A stretch of DNA of 64,000 nt, from assembly GCF_040812015.1 (NCBI RefSeq), contig NZ_JBFNXJ010000005.1:186001-250000 (forward strand), written 5' to 3'. A program made the translations under genes and the position numbers. Below the pieces are notes generated by a model. That model had not been told where the DNA came from and did not search any database. It was given only the letters and a program-made list of their open reading frames with translations. Position 1 is the first letter of the stretch; every line of letters begins with the position of its first letter. This stretch comes from Chitinivorax sp. PXF-14 (GTDB lineage: Bacteria; Pseudomonadota; Gammaproteobacteria; Burkholderiales; SCOH01). This document shows, piece by piece, positions 39,901-48,270 of this stretch.

Positions 39901-40653
39901 CAGCCACGGCGTGAATTGCGCCGATAGCTGCTTGCTGATGCCGGTGATCGTGCGAACCGGCGCCATCACGGTATCCACCACCGCCTCGAACGCCGCGCTG
40001 GCGCGGTCTTTCAGCCAGTCGAGCACGCCCTGCGGGCCCTTGCGCACGATCGGCACCAGGTCGGGCGAATATTTCTCCAGCAGGCTCCAGGCCAGGTCTT
40101 CGGTGAAGTCGAGCGCGTCGCCGACGCCCTGCTTGATCTTGTCCCAGGTGCTCGGTGGCTTGTCCTCCAGCTGCGGGGTGGGCCCGGTGCTGCCCGCGAC
40201 GCTGAACGACTCGCCGCGCGTCACCGCGGACGAGGCCCGGCCTGCCTCCCGCTCGAGACTGCCGCCAGCCGCCGTGCCGGCCGCCTGCCACTGCAGCCCG
40301 GCGCGCTGCTGCACCACATGGGCCGCCTCGTGCGCCATCAGTGCGAGGTCGTCGTCGCGCTCGCCGGCGCCGAGGTAGATGTCGGCGCCATAGGTGACGG
40401 CGCGCGCATCGAAACCGGCCGCCACCTGGGCGCCCTGCCCGCCCGCATGCACCTCGACGCCGCCCATGGGCTGGCCGAGGCTTTGCTCGATGCGGGCGCG
40501 GACGCCGGCCTCCATCGGCTGCCCACCCTGGCGCGGCAATGGCAGCGGCGTGCTACGCGCGCGGTGCAGGCCGCCCGTGGCCATGGCCGTGCGCCGCGCG
40601 GCGGGCGCGGCTTCGGCTTGCCGGGTGGGCGCGGCATGCAGGCTGGCGCGCAT
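36973..40653 (-). CDS. DUF4157 eCIS effector candidate with endonuclease-like C-terminus
   Basis: 1226 residues. The N-terminal 140 residues are a DUF4157 domain with HEAAH (108-112) inside MAHEAAHVVQQ, a metallopeptidase-like motif widely seen in eCIS-linked proteins. Residues about 170-1000 are almost all helical, rich in Trp, Lys and Ile with recurring amphipathic WxxI/WDKIK-type stretches and a few long hydrophobic ones (LSPAGPFIIAGAAIYGVV region). The C-terminus (about 1105-1150) holds LHLINHRLGGPGQKQNLVPG, close in form to the catalytic block of DNA/RNA non-specific endonucleases of the Endonuclease_NS_2 kind. It is 3 bases after the AAA+ ATPase gene. Likely a toxin payload; the exact activity is inference. 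No immunity gene is obvious beside it. Confidence 0.85.
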   Translation of the reverse strand: MRASLHAAPTRQAEAAPAARRTAMATGGLHRARSTPLPLPRQGGQPMEAGVRARIEQSLGQPMGGVEVHAGGQGAQVAAGFDARAVTYGADIYLGAGERDDDLALMAHEAAHVVQQRAGLQWQAAGTAAGGSLEREAGRASSAVTRGESFSVAGSTGPTPQLEDKPPSTWDKIKQGVGDALDFTEDLAWSLLEKYSPDLVPIVRKGPQGVLDWLKDRASAAFEAVVDTVMAPVRTITGISKQLSAQFTPWLAWLRDAAVKISQNDCSPLREAADKIEAVATKVIGYLVDKLQPVFTKVKEWGEKLWDKIGAPIWGWIKEYAAFQWEMLKKLGNWIWDNTAWIRSKIAKAWTWIKNKLGIGEGPEGQNGILQWVQAKLEAVWDKIKVKLAPYQAQILAVAKIVGAVALIFSPAGPFIIAGAAIYGVVKAVQWIKTNWRGNIVVQSRLYLQQTLIPALLGAAKQVGSAVNGVAKQISDHVSRFAASVGGLVGLAAGSALSFLVKGAQWLADQINDLALWASGKLLGLTDWLQSALDKLQSAFEKFLAFLKRVGNIILDVYSLPLALAEKVWNWIPACIRDPVVDFIIPIILRQIELFRDLAADKDAWARTKAEVNRLVRLVFKDRDLKGAVRAAFEFVLRIFNIPIEFLVKIKNKALAAWDTVSKKPLEFIKNTVRSIGNGFKRLWDNILDHLEFGVQGWLLGEISDKGITLPASWTNPKDVFGFVLDVLGLNMDHIFDLLKKRFNEDQVNRAKKIYGYAKKAWNWITSLIDTSKTPAENTKQLVERAKDFGTTVLTGIAEWIAGKVGEELAILATAAAASGGLSEVLDVFRRIYKAMLTAKRWMRKVLDMVDQTLDKVLDIANGQIDKVGEAFEKILHKGMPVVIGFLADQVGLTGVGQALRDIIDGLRAKVDEGILWLIDKLKALIETAISLGKAGVKALLDWWNKKVDFDDEDGEPHKIFLAGSETSPTVYVASDRARLEDIVGQLPAAHQSAAETKRKEIESLIRQLDAAGARGKVGAANDQTEMEDLSDKLDKALGAMAGILRKAGFSGAADVGSLPRPSYSFDFDGDKADGAEVQDLSANRPMGSAPYQNPLGWGYLGDSDQIQGAPYYRRLHLINHRLGGPGQKQNLVPGSQDNNSEMERDYEAPIKNMIGDEPMMPGKKAVLWMKVSVAYRKADQYGKGNKIQTLRFPHTITCKWGYLKNKPKKNAETPQTVVLTVPEPS

Positions 40654-40656
40654 CGC

Positions 40657-42723
40657 CTAGCCCTCCTCGCGCAAGGGGCAGACGCCGCCGGCCTTGCGGT
40701 ATTCGCGCTGCACGGCGGCGAGCAGCACCCGCGTGTCGAGCGCGCAGGCACCAGCGAGCGCCAGGAGCCGCGCATGCTGGGCCGCATTGCGGATCTGCCC
40801 GCCGGACAGCTGGCAGCGCCAGGCGAGCTCGTCGAGCAGCCTGCCGGCAACCGTGTGGCCGGCAGGCAGGTGCAAGGCCCAGATCGCGCGCCGCGCTTCG
40901 TGGTCGGGCAAGGCGAAATCGACGACGATATCCATGCGCCGCTGAAACGCCCCATCGATGTTGTCGCCGAGATTGGTGGTGACGAGCACGATGCCTTCGT
41001 GGCTTTCGAGCCGTTGCAGCAGGAAATTGGTTTCGAGGTTGGCGTAGCGGTCGTTCGCGCTGCTGACCGCGGTGCGCCGGCCGAACAGCGCATCGCCTTC
41101 GTCGAACAGCAGGATCGCGTCGAGCGCCTCGGCGCGGTCGAACAGCCGCGCGAGCTGCTTTTCGGTCTCGCCGACATATTTGCTGACCACCTGGGCGAGG
41201 TCCACGCGGTATAGCGGCAGTTGCAGCGACGACGCCAAGAGCCGCGCGGCGAGCGTCTTGCCGGTGCCGCTCGGGCCGCGCAGCAGCGCGCGCACGCCGC
41301 AGCCCGCGTGGTCCTGCGTGTCGAGCTGCAACGACTCGCGGTGGCGGCAGCGGATCTCCAGCACCTGCAGCTCTTCGCCGGTCGCGGCGTTGACCACCAG
41401 CCGGCTCCAGTCGCCGGCCGGGGTCAGGCGCTGGGCCAGCGTATCGAGCGGGCCCTGGTCGAGGCCTGCATCCACCGCCAGCAGGTCGGCCAAAGACGGT
41501 AGCGCACGCCCGGCCAAGCGCGCCTGGGTGGCCGCCGCGCGCGCCAGCCGCACGATGCCGCCGCTGACCAGGCGCCGGCGCTCGGCGAATTCGGCGCGGC
41601 CCGCCGCCGGCAGCTCGGGCAAGGCCAGCGCCCATAGCTGCTCGCGGCAGTCGCGCGGCGGGATGGGCAGGCTCAGCACGGCACAGCGCCCGTCGAGCTG
41701 GCCGCCAAGCCCGCCGTGGGGCCCGAGCAGGCAGGCCTGCCAGCCACCCGGCAGCGGCGCTGGCAGCGTGCCGCCGCGCCATACCGGCACGGCGCCGAGC
41801 AAGGCGGACAGCGCCGCGAGCAGTGCCGGCGGCGGTGCTTCGCCAGGCCGTGTGCCGTCGCGCCCCAAGCTGGCGTGCCCCGGACTATCGCGTCCCGGGC
41901 TATCGCGTCCCGTGTCATCGAGCAGCAGCGTGCCTAGCCCCTGCTCCGCCGCCAGCGCGGCGACCAGGCTGCGCCGCCCGTTACCCTGCGGCCCGCGTAG
42001 CAGCACGCTGTCGATCGCCTGTTCGGCCAGCAGTTGCTGCAGGCGACCCACCTCGGCGCGCAGCGCTGGCGCGAGCACCAGGCCATCGAGCCGGGTCGCG
42101 GCGGCCACGGGCTGGTATTCAAGGCCGGCCGCCAGCCAGCCGGGCGCGATATCGCCGCGCAGCGCCTGCAACAGCAGCGGCGGCAGGCGCGCGCACCAGC
42201 CGCCCTGTGCCGTGCCGGGATGGCTGCCGAGCAGCAGCCCGCGCCGCATCAGGCTGGCCGCCCGGGGCGGCGGCTCGGCGGCCTGCGGCTCGGCCCAGCG
42301 GTCGAGCATGGCCAGCGTCGGCCACGGCTCGTCAGCGATGCCGTGCAGCGCCGCGAACACGGCGCCGAAGCGCATGTCCTGCTCGACCAGCGCGGCGCCG
42401 GCGAGCACCACCAGGTCGCCGCCGTCGAGCCCGCAGCAGGCCGCCAGCCGGCTCAAGGGCAGCGCCGCGCCGGCCGAGCGCTCCCACTCTTGCAGCAGGC
42501 GGCGCCAGTGCTGCGGCGCGGCCTGCAGCTCGACGCCGGCAAGGCCGAAGCGCGCCAGCTCGTTGATGCAGCTGATCAGGAAGGGAAAGCGCTCGCCGAC
42601 CGCTTCGAGCGACTCCATCGCCTCGACCGCCTGCTGCATCAGGCCGACCACGGCGGCATAGCCGTAGAGCCGGAACTGGGTGTCGGCGCCCGGCTGCAGG
42701 CGGGTATCGGGTTCGCGGTTCAT
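40657..42723 (-). CDS. eCIS-associated AAA+ ATPase (Afp15-like)
   Basis: 688 residues with a single well-conserved AAA+ module at the C-terminus: Walker A GPSGTGKT (483-490), Walker B LLFDEGDA (about 538-545), sensor LVTTNLGDNID and an arginine finger FQRRMD. Around residue 240 a second, degenerate P-loop LRGPQGNGRRS with LLLDDTGRD suggests a decayed first AAA module. In Afp/PVC clusters an ATPase of this class is needed for particle assembly or cargo loading. Its start overlaps the upstream unknown gene by 4 bases and the payload gene follows directly. Confidence 0.92.
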   Translation of the reverse strand: MNREPDTRLQPGADTQFRLYGYAAVVGLMQQAVEAMESLEAVGERFPFLISCINELARFGLAGVELQAAPQHWRRLLQEWERSAGAALPLSRLAACCGLDGGDLVVLAGAALVEQDMRFGAVFAALHGIADEPWPTLAMLDRWAEPQAAEPPPRAASLMRRGLLLGSHPGTAQGGWCARLPPLLLQALRGDIAPGWLAAGLEYQPVAAATRLDGLVLAPALRAEVGRLQQLLAEQAIDSVLLRGPQGNGRRSLVAALAAEQGLGTLLLDDTGRDSPGRDSPGHASLGRDGTRPGEAPPPALLAALSALLGAVPVWRGGTLPAPLPGGWQACLLGPHGGLGGQLDGRCAVLSLPIPPRDCREQLWALALPELPAAGRAEFAERRRLVSGGIVRLARAAATQARLAGRALPSLADLLAVDAGLDQGPLDTLAQRLTPAGDWSRLVVNAATGEELQVLEIRCRHRESLQLDTQDHAGCGVRALLRGPSGTGKTLAARLLASSLQLPLYRVDLAQVVSKYVGETEKQLARLFDRAEALDAILLFDEGDALFGRRTAVSSANDRYANLETNFLLQRLESHEGIVLVTTNLGDNIDGAFQRRMDIVVDFALPDHEARRAIWALHLPAGHTVAGRLLDELAWRCQLSGGQIRNAAQHARLLALAGACALDTRVLLAAVQREYRKAGGVCPLREEG

Positions 42724-44381
42724 GGTTCGAAATGAAAGCGGATGGTGCGCGCGGCGGCCGGCACCCAGCCCGGGTCGCGGTCGAGGCCGGCGACGCGGAT
42801 CTCGATCGGCAGCGTGTCGAGGCCCAGGTGGATGTCGAGCGTGTCGTCGCCGACGCTGAGCTCGGCATCATGCCGGCACAGGCGCGGGCCGATGTCGTCG
42901 GGCGCGCAGCCGAGCTGCAGCGCAAGGCGTGGCGTGATGGCGGCCACGAGCCAGCCGAGCCACGGGCCGAGCTGCGCCGGCATGGCCCGGCCCGCCTGCC
43001 AATCTGGCGGCAGCCGCCAGCCCGCCGGCGGCGCATGGCCATCGCCCGGCTCGGCCCCGGCGGCACGCCCGGCCAGGCAGGCCAGCAATGGCCACAGCGC
43101 ATCGTCGCGGAAGGCCGGGCCCACCAGCCGCTCGCCGAGCAGCGCGAGAAAGTCCCACGGCGGCAACGCCCAGCCCGGCCGCCGTGGCTGGCTGAAGTCG
43201 CCATACAGCCCCAGCACCAGGGCCAGGTTGATCAGGTAGAACACACCGCCGTAGCGCGTCCGTATCCGCGCCGGCTCGGCCGGCGGCAGGGCCGGCAAGG
43301 CGGCGGCGGCCGCCACACCAGGCATCGTCCCTGCTATCGCGAGCGGCAGCGCCATGGGTGCGGCAGGCACTGCTTGCTGGACGGCTGTCGGGATCGTTGT
43401 GTCGTCTGCGGCGAAGATTTCGATGGCTTGCCGAGCCGCAAGCGGCGGCACCGGCGCGGGATGCGAAACGGCCGTATCCAGCGGCTGGCGATCGGCATCA
43501 ACTTCAACAGAAACAGTTGGTGCCACGGCTGGCGCGGGCGGCGCCACGACTGGCTGGGGCTGCGATTCCTCACTACCCGCGCCAGCTGCAGCCAGGCAAT
43601 CGCGCAGCCAGCGCTCGGCGGCCAGGGCGAACGCCGTCTGCCGTGCCGCCTGCGGCTGTTGCGCCAGCGTCAGCGCCAGCCCGAGCAGGGCCTGGCGCTC
43701 TGGGCCGAGCCCGGCTACCGATGGCGCGCCGGGCATGGCCAGCCACGGCGCAGGCCGTGGCGCGCGGCTTGTTACCCCCCCATCGCCGAGCCGCGCCAGC
43801 AGCGGCTCGCAGCGGCGCTGCCAGGCAAGCAGCGCGTATTGCCGCGGCAAGGCGTGCAGCATGGCCGCCACCGTGGCGAGTGGCAGCGCGGCGAGCAATG
43901 GCGCCGCCAGCCCGATCGCCTGCAGCCGTGCCAGCACCACGGGCAGCCGGCCGGGCTGCGCCAGCAGCGCGTCGCCGAGCGCGCCGGCGTTCACGCCCTG
44001 CGGGTACAGCGCCCGCCACCACCACTGCGAGCCGTTGCCGGCGAGCCAGTCGCGGCATAGGCAGGCCAGCAGTTCGGCCTCGTCGGCAAACCACACCGCC
44101 GCGCTGGCTGCAGGCACGAAGCCCAGCGCCGGGCGCGCCGCCGCGGCCTGGCAGCGGGCCAGCGTGGTGGCGAGCGCCGCCTGCCAGCCGTCGGACAAGG
44201 CAGCCCCGTCCTGCACCCGCCCGGCGAGGCGGCGCACCAGCAGGATGGCAGCGGCCGGCAGCGCCGACGGGGGCAGCTCCGTCGCCGCCAGATCATGCAG
44301 CAGCGCGCGCCCAAGGCCCCGCTGCCGCTCGACCAGACGAAGCCGGCGGATCGTGCCGGCGGCGCGCGGGGCGGCGTTCAT
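42720..44381 (-). CDS. eCIS cluster protein of unknown function, 553 residues
   Basis: An Ala/Leu/Pro-rich protein. Residues 1-260 are helical with many Trp and Leu; 275-375 is a Pro/Ala-rich linker; 375-553 contains YGGVFYLINLALVLGLYGD and ends in a beta-rich segment (DTLDIHLGLDTLPIEIRVAG). I recognise the general type from eCIS clusters, where it sits beside the ATPase, but not a function. No signal peptide. It overlaps both neighbours (4 bases with the ATPase) or nearly touches them, so it is co-translated. Confidence 0.75.
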   Translation of the reverse strand: MNAAPRAAGTIRRLRLVERQRGLGRALLHDLAATELPPSALPAAAILLVRRLAGRVQDGAALSDGWQAALATTLARCQAAAARPALGFVPAASAAVWFADEAELLACLCRDWLAGNGSQWWWRALYPQGVNAGALGDALLAQPGRLPVVLARLQAIGLAAPLLAALPLATVAAMLHALPRQYALLAWQRRCEPLLARLGDGGVTSRAPRPAPWLAMPGAPSVAGLGPERQALLGLALTLAQQPQAARQTAFALAAERWLRDCLAAAGAGSEESQPQPVVAPPAPAVAPTVSVEVDADRQPLDTAVSHPAPVPPLAARQAIEIFAADDTTIPTAVQQAVPAAPMALPLAIAGTMPGVAAAAALPALPPAEPARIRTRYGGVFYLINLALVLGLYGDFSQPRRPGWALPPWDFLALLGERLVGPAFRDDALWPLLACLAGRAAGAEPGDGHAPPAGWRLPPDWQAGRAMPAQLGPWLGWLVAAITPRLALQLGCAPDDIGPRLCRHDAELSVGDDTLDIHLGLDTLPIEIRVAGLDRDPGWVPAAARTIRFHFEP

Positions 44382-44384
44382 CGC

Positions 44385-44996
44385 TCATTTCGCCAGGGTC
44401 AGCACGACCGAGTAGATCTGCACCGTGCCCGCCCCTTGCGGTATCGTCACCTTCAGGTATTGCAGCGCGGTCTTGCCCGAGCGGAAGATGTCGCCAACCT
44501 TACCGCTGTCGAGCGACTTGGCGTTGATGGCGACGGCGAAGTCGCCACCCGCGCCGGACTTGATCTCGGCGTCGTCGAGGCTGGTGGCGGCCTGCAGCGA
44601 TGGGTCCTTGACCGACTGCACGACATAGGCCAGCTCGGCCGCGCCGCGCTTGAATAGCTCGGCCGCGTCGGCATGCCCGGTCAGGGTGATCTTCGCCAGC
44701 GTCTCGGTGTCGCGCAGATTGAACGGCAGGATGCCCGAGGCGCCGCGCTCGTCGGCGCTCGCCACGCCATCCTGCAGCGCCCAGCGGCCCACCTTGTCGT
44801 TGGCGCCGTTGACGAAGGCCGGCACCAGCACGATCTCGCCGGCCTTGGCCTGCGCCGGCGCGGTGGCCGGCACGGACTGCCCGGCCAGCGCCAGCAGCGC
44901 CGCGCGCAGCGAGTTGTGGTAGTCGCGGGTGATCAGCTTGCCGTCTTCGGCAATGGGGATGGCGGCGAGCAGGCTGGCGAGGTCGGTGGTGGCCAT
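44385..44996 (-). CDS. eCIS cluster protein of unknown function, 203 residues
   Basis: 203 residues. The start MATTDLASLLAAIP is followed by DGKLITRDYHNSLRAALLALA, a style seen at the head of phage-tail accessory proteins. The rest is predicted beta-rich (LKVTIPQGAGTVQIYSVVLTL at the end in shorter pieces). It has no Cys, no signal peptide and no membrane segment. Position between the fibre-like genes and the ATPase suggests a particle surface or fibre part. Confidence 0.7.
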   Translation of the reverse strand: MATTDLASLLAAIPIAEDGKLITRDYHNSLRAALLALAGQSVPATAPAQAKAGEIVLVPAFVNGANDKVGRWALQDGVASADERGASGILPFNLRDTETLAKITLTGHADAAELFKRGAAELAYVVQSVKDPSLQAATSLDDAEIKSGAGGDFAVAINAKSLDSGKVGDIFRSGKTALQYLKVTIPQGAGTVQIYSVVLTLAK

Positions 44997-45011
44997 CTGG
45001 CATTCTCCAAA

Positions 45012-46277
45012 TCAGAATCGGGTATCGGCGAAGTGGTCGTGATCCCACGTCGCATAGTTGAAACGGGCATTGCCGGCAAAGCGCAGCGCGCAGCTCGCGA
45101 ACACCAGCACCGCCTGCGGCCGCTGGCCGGCCTCGCTCGCGACGCGGTTCTCGTGGATGCGGTAGAGGCGGAGCGGCGGCGGATTGCTCAGGTCGATCGG
45201 CGCATGCTCGAACGACTCGGTCAAGAGCGACGGCAGGCGCGAGGCATCCATGTCGATGCTGCTGCCGACATCGAGGCCGGCAAAGAACTGACCCGGGTCG
45301 AAGCCGCTCTCGGGCGCGCTCAACGCCACCGGCAGCAGCCCCGCCGCGGGCAGGAAGCGCAGGTGTGCCTTGGCGCTGAAGCCCGCCAGCTGGCCGGCCG
45401 CGACGATGTCGTCGAGCTGCGACTGGAACTGCAGCCACAGCGCCTCGCCCTCGACACGCCGGCGCTCACCGGCCCACACGCCGAGCGCGTGGCCCTCCAT
45501 GCGCCGGTCGGTCAGCCGGCGCCGCGCTGCCCACATGTCGATGAAGCGCAGGCCGTCGGCAGTCCAGTAGATCACCGCGAGCGGCACCTCGCATGGTGTC
45601 AGCGTGTCGGGCCGCAGCCGGTCGGCCACACCCCAGCCGTCCAGCACCGGGCCATAGGCGTTGGCGGCAAAACCCTGCTGCGCCTCGATGCCGAAGCAGC
45701 GCCAGGCAACCTGGCTGCGCAGCCATTGCTCGTCGGTGCTGGCGAGGTCGCCCAGCTCGCTGTCGAGCGACAGGCGGCGGATCTGCACGGTATCGACCAG
45801 CACATCGGTGTTGCAGCCGCCGCCGTACAGCTCCAGGCCGCTGGTCGGCACCTTGCCCTCCTTGCTGCCGGCCGGCGCGATGGTGAGCAGGTAAAGGCCG
45901 GCGCCGGCGATGTAGGTGCCCTGGGCCGTCGGCGAACACGGGCCGAAGCCCGAATCGGCGAGGCTGCCGGCGCGGGCCTGGCTCGCGATGGCGATCGCTG
46001 TCGGCTTGTCGAGCACCAGCACCTGGCCCGCGCGGCTGACGGCCGTGCCGGGTGCGATGGCGACGATCGGGTTGCCGACGCTCGAATCGGGGTCCACCGT
46101 GACCTCGAGCCCGCGCACGATGCCCTCGCCGCAGGCCGTGCCGAGCCGCATGTCGGCGAGCCGCCGTGCATCCTGCTCGCGCTTGAGGTCGCCGGCCGTG
46201 AGCAGGCGGCCGTTGAAGAAGAAGACATGGCGCAGGCCGTTGTCGAGCAAGGGGGTCTGCAGGTCGAATGCGGTCAT
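45012..46277 (-). CDS. eCIS fibre/baseplate-like protein, 421 residues
   Basis: 421 residues. Residues about 18-95 (LLTAGDLKREQDARR, then GEGIVRGLEVTV and PGTAVSRAGQVLVL) resemble the N-terminus of the next upstream gene product, suggesting a shared particle-binding domain. The middle has a possible disulfide or metal cluster of Cys residues (GPCSPT, GGGCNTD, CFGIE, TPCEVP). The C-terminal part is a beta-rich domain with WDHDHF near the end. A role as a tail-fibre or baseplate decoration is inferred from position and the shared domain. Confidence 0.72.
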   Translation of the reverse strand: MTAFDLQTPLLDNGLRHVFFFNGRLLTAGDLKREQDARRLADMRLGTACGEGIVRGLEVTVDPDSSVGNPIVAIAPGTAVSRAGQVLVLDKPTAIAIASQARAGSLADSGFGPCSPTAQGTYIAGAGLYLLTIAPAGSKEGKVPTSGLELYGGGCNTDVLVDTVQIRRLSLDSELGDLASTDEQWLRSQVAWRCFGIEAQQGFAANAYGPVLDGWGVADRLRPDTLTPCEVPLAVIYWTADGLRFIDMWAARRRLTDRRMEGHALGVWAGERRRVEGEALWLQFQSQLDDIVAAGQLAGFSAKAHLRFLPAAGLLPVALSAPESGFDPGQFFAGLDVGSSIDMDASRLPSLLTESFEHAPIDLSNPPPLRLYRIHENRVASEAGQRPQAVLVFASCALRFAGNARFNYATWDHDHFADTRF

Positions 46278-46290
46278 CTCGCTGCCCTCC

Positions 46291-48270
46291 TCAACCGTCG
46301 CGCTCGAATTCGCTGACTTCGATCATGAAGCGGATCGCCCGGAAGCGGTCGTCGCGCCGCTGCGCCACCGCCACCGTGAAGCCGGGCGGCACGCCGGCCT
46401 GCGGCTGGTCCTTCGCGAAAAAGCCGGTGAAGAACAGCTGCAGCGAGGCGATGCTCTCCTGCCCCGGCAGGAGCCACGGCGTGAGCTTGACGATGTAGGT
46501 CGAGTCGGGTGAGAACTTCGGGAAGGTGAAGCGCACCCCGCCGAACTTGCTGATGTGCGGCGTGATCGCCTGCAGCCTGTTGTAGGTCGGCGTGACCTTG
46601 GCATCCTGCCCTTCGAGCGGGTTGTCCTGCCCCGAGGCGAAATTCAGCTCCATCGTGACCCAGCCCGCCGCGACGATGCCAAACGCCTGCTTGATCGGCC
46701 GCCCGACAAACTGGCCGCCCCCCGTCTGCGGCGGCGCCACCGGCACCCAGGCCTGGCCGTCGAAGCCGAGCAGCTGGCCTGCCTGCGGGTGCAGCGCATC
46801 GACCTTGTTGCGCTGCAGGGCAACGATCAGGTTGTCCTGGCTGTCGCCGTCGAGCACCACGTCGCCATTCAGCGGCGGCGTGCCGTGGGTATGGTCGCTG
46901 CGCGAGTAATTGGCCGAGGCGCCGGCCGTGGCGGGCAGCCCGAAGCGGGTTTCGTCCTCCACCGACGCGCCCGGCGCGGGGATGTCGGCGCTCGCCGGCG
47001 CCAGCGGCGTCCACTGCTTGTTCTGGAAGGTCAGCACGTCGCCGGGCTTGGGCTTGACGGCGGCCAGCTCGATGCCACGCAGCGCGGCGACGGTGTTCTT
47101 GTCGATGCTGCCGGTCACGTCGCCGGCCAGATCGGGCAGCTTGGGCAGGCCGTGGTCGTGGTCGGCACGGCTGTAGTCCTCGCTTGTGCCCGCCGTCGAT
47201 GGCTGGCCGAAGCTCGCCGCGGCTGCCACCGTATTGCCGGCCCGCGGCACCGCGCTCTGCCCAAGCGCGCCCAGCAGCCATTCCTGCACCATGCGCAGAT
47301 GCAGCACATAGGGCCGCACGCCGTCGTCGGGCTGCGGCAGCGGCTGCTTGCTGTCGAGCAGCAGCGCGCCATCCTTGGCGACGAGATCGAGCGTGATGCG
47401 CCCGAGCAGCAGCGGGTCGGGGCAGCAGTCGCCGTCGTCCGCCGGGCCGGGGCAGTTCGGCGCGCAGCCGATGCAGCACTGCGCAAATTTGGGCCGCAGC
47501 TCGGTGGTCCACAGCTCGAAGGCCAGGCGCAGATACTCGATCACATCATCGGGCGCGATGTGCAGGCTCGTAGGCGGGCTGCCGAACAGGAAATCGCCCG
47601 GCGGCGACGCCGGTGGCGGCGAGGCGAACCACGGCGCGACGGCGGCATGGATCGCGGCGAGAAAGTTCGCGCGGTCCGTCGACGGCTGGCCGTTGTCGCG
47701 CATGTCGACCTGCCTGAGCCACAGGCAGAAATCGCGGATCGCGTCTTCCTCGCGCTGGCGCGGGCGGTCGAGCATCAGCTTCAGGCAGAAGTCGTCGGCA
47801 AGCCGGGTCGCCTGGGTCAGCTCGGCATCGCTGCGGCAGGGCTCGCCCGGAATCGGCATGGCATCGGTGGGGCAATCGCGGTAGCACAGTGCGACGTAGA
47901 CCGTCAGCGCGCCCGGCGGCGAGCCCAACTGGCGCCGCACCGCGTCGTCGTGGCTGGCGAGCCAGCCGTTGATGTCCGCGCACTGCGCGCTCGGCACGCA
48001 GATCAGCTGGCCTTGCGAGCTCAGCGCCGCGCCAGACTCGACGCGCACGCGCGGCCCCTTGTCGCCGGGCTCCACGCTCACGTCGAGCCCGCGCACGGTG
48101 CCATAGCCGATCAGGTCGCGCGCGAGCCACTGGTCGCGGTTCTGGTGATAGGCGAACTCCTGGCGGAAGTCGTCCTCGCCCAACACCATGCCGAGCACAT
48201 AGTTGACGTGCTTGCTCGGGTCCAGCGCGGCGGCATCCAGGTTCGCCGGTGTGCTATCGCAGCAGCCCAT
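46291..48270 (-). CDS. eCIS tail-fibre-like protein with tandem HxH repeats
   Basis: 659 residues. The N-terminus (about 15-100) shares the VRGLDVSVEPG and GAALSSQGQLICV pattern with the downstream 421-residue protein. Residues about 350-440 and 440-530 form two tandem repeats, each opening with FG.P.TAG and YSRADHDHG or YSRSDHTHG and closing with a W.P(L/V)AP strand. YSRxDHxHG is a known motif of phage tail and collar proteins, where the histidines can bind metal in a trimer. The C-terminal 120 residues are a beta-rich tip. A receptor-binding role is likely. A cysteine-rich stretch lies near residue 265 (QCCIGCAPNCPGP). Confidence 0.8.
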   Translation of the reverse strand: MGCCDSTPANLDAAALDPSKHVNYVLGMVLGEDDFRQEFAYHQNRDQWLARDLIGYGTVRGLDVSVEPGDKGPRVRVESGAALSSQGQLICVPSAQCADINGWLASHDDAVRRQLGSPPGALTVYVALCYRDCPTDAMPIPGEPCRSDAELTQATRLADDFCLKLMLDRPRQREEDAIRDFCLWLRQVDMRDNGQPSTDRANFLAAIHAAVAPWFASPPPASPPGDFLFGSPPTSLHIAPDDVIEYLRLAFELWTTELRPKFAQCCIGCAPNCPGPADDGDCCPDPLLLGRITLDLVAKDGALLLDSKQPLPQPDDGVRPYVLHLRMVQEWLLGALGQSAVPRAGNTVAAAASFGQPSTAGTSEDYSRADHDHGLPKLPDLAGDVTGSIDKNTVAALRGIELAAVKPKPGDVLTFQNKQWTPLAPASADIPAPGASVEDETRFGLPATAGASANYSRSDHTHGTPPLNGDVVLDGDSQDNLIVALQRNKVDALHPQAGQLLGFDGQAWVPVAPPQTGGGQFVGRPIKQAFGIVAAGWVTMELNFASGQDNPLEGQDAKVTPTYNRLQAITPHISKFGGVRFTFPKFSPDSTYIVKLTPWLLPGQESIASLQLFFTGFFAKDQPQAGVPPGFTVAVAQRRDDRFRAIRFMIEVSEFERDG

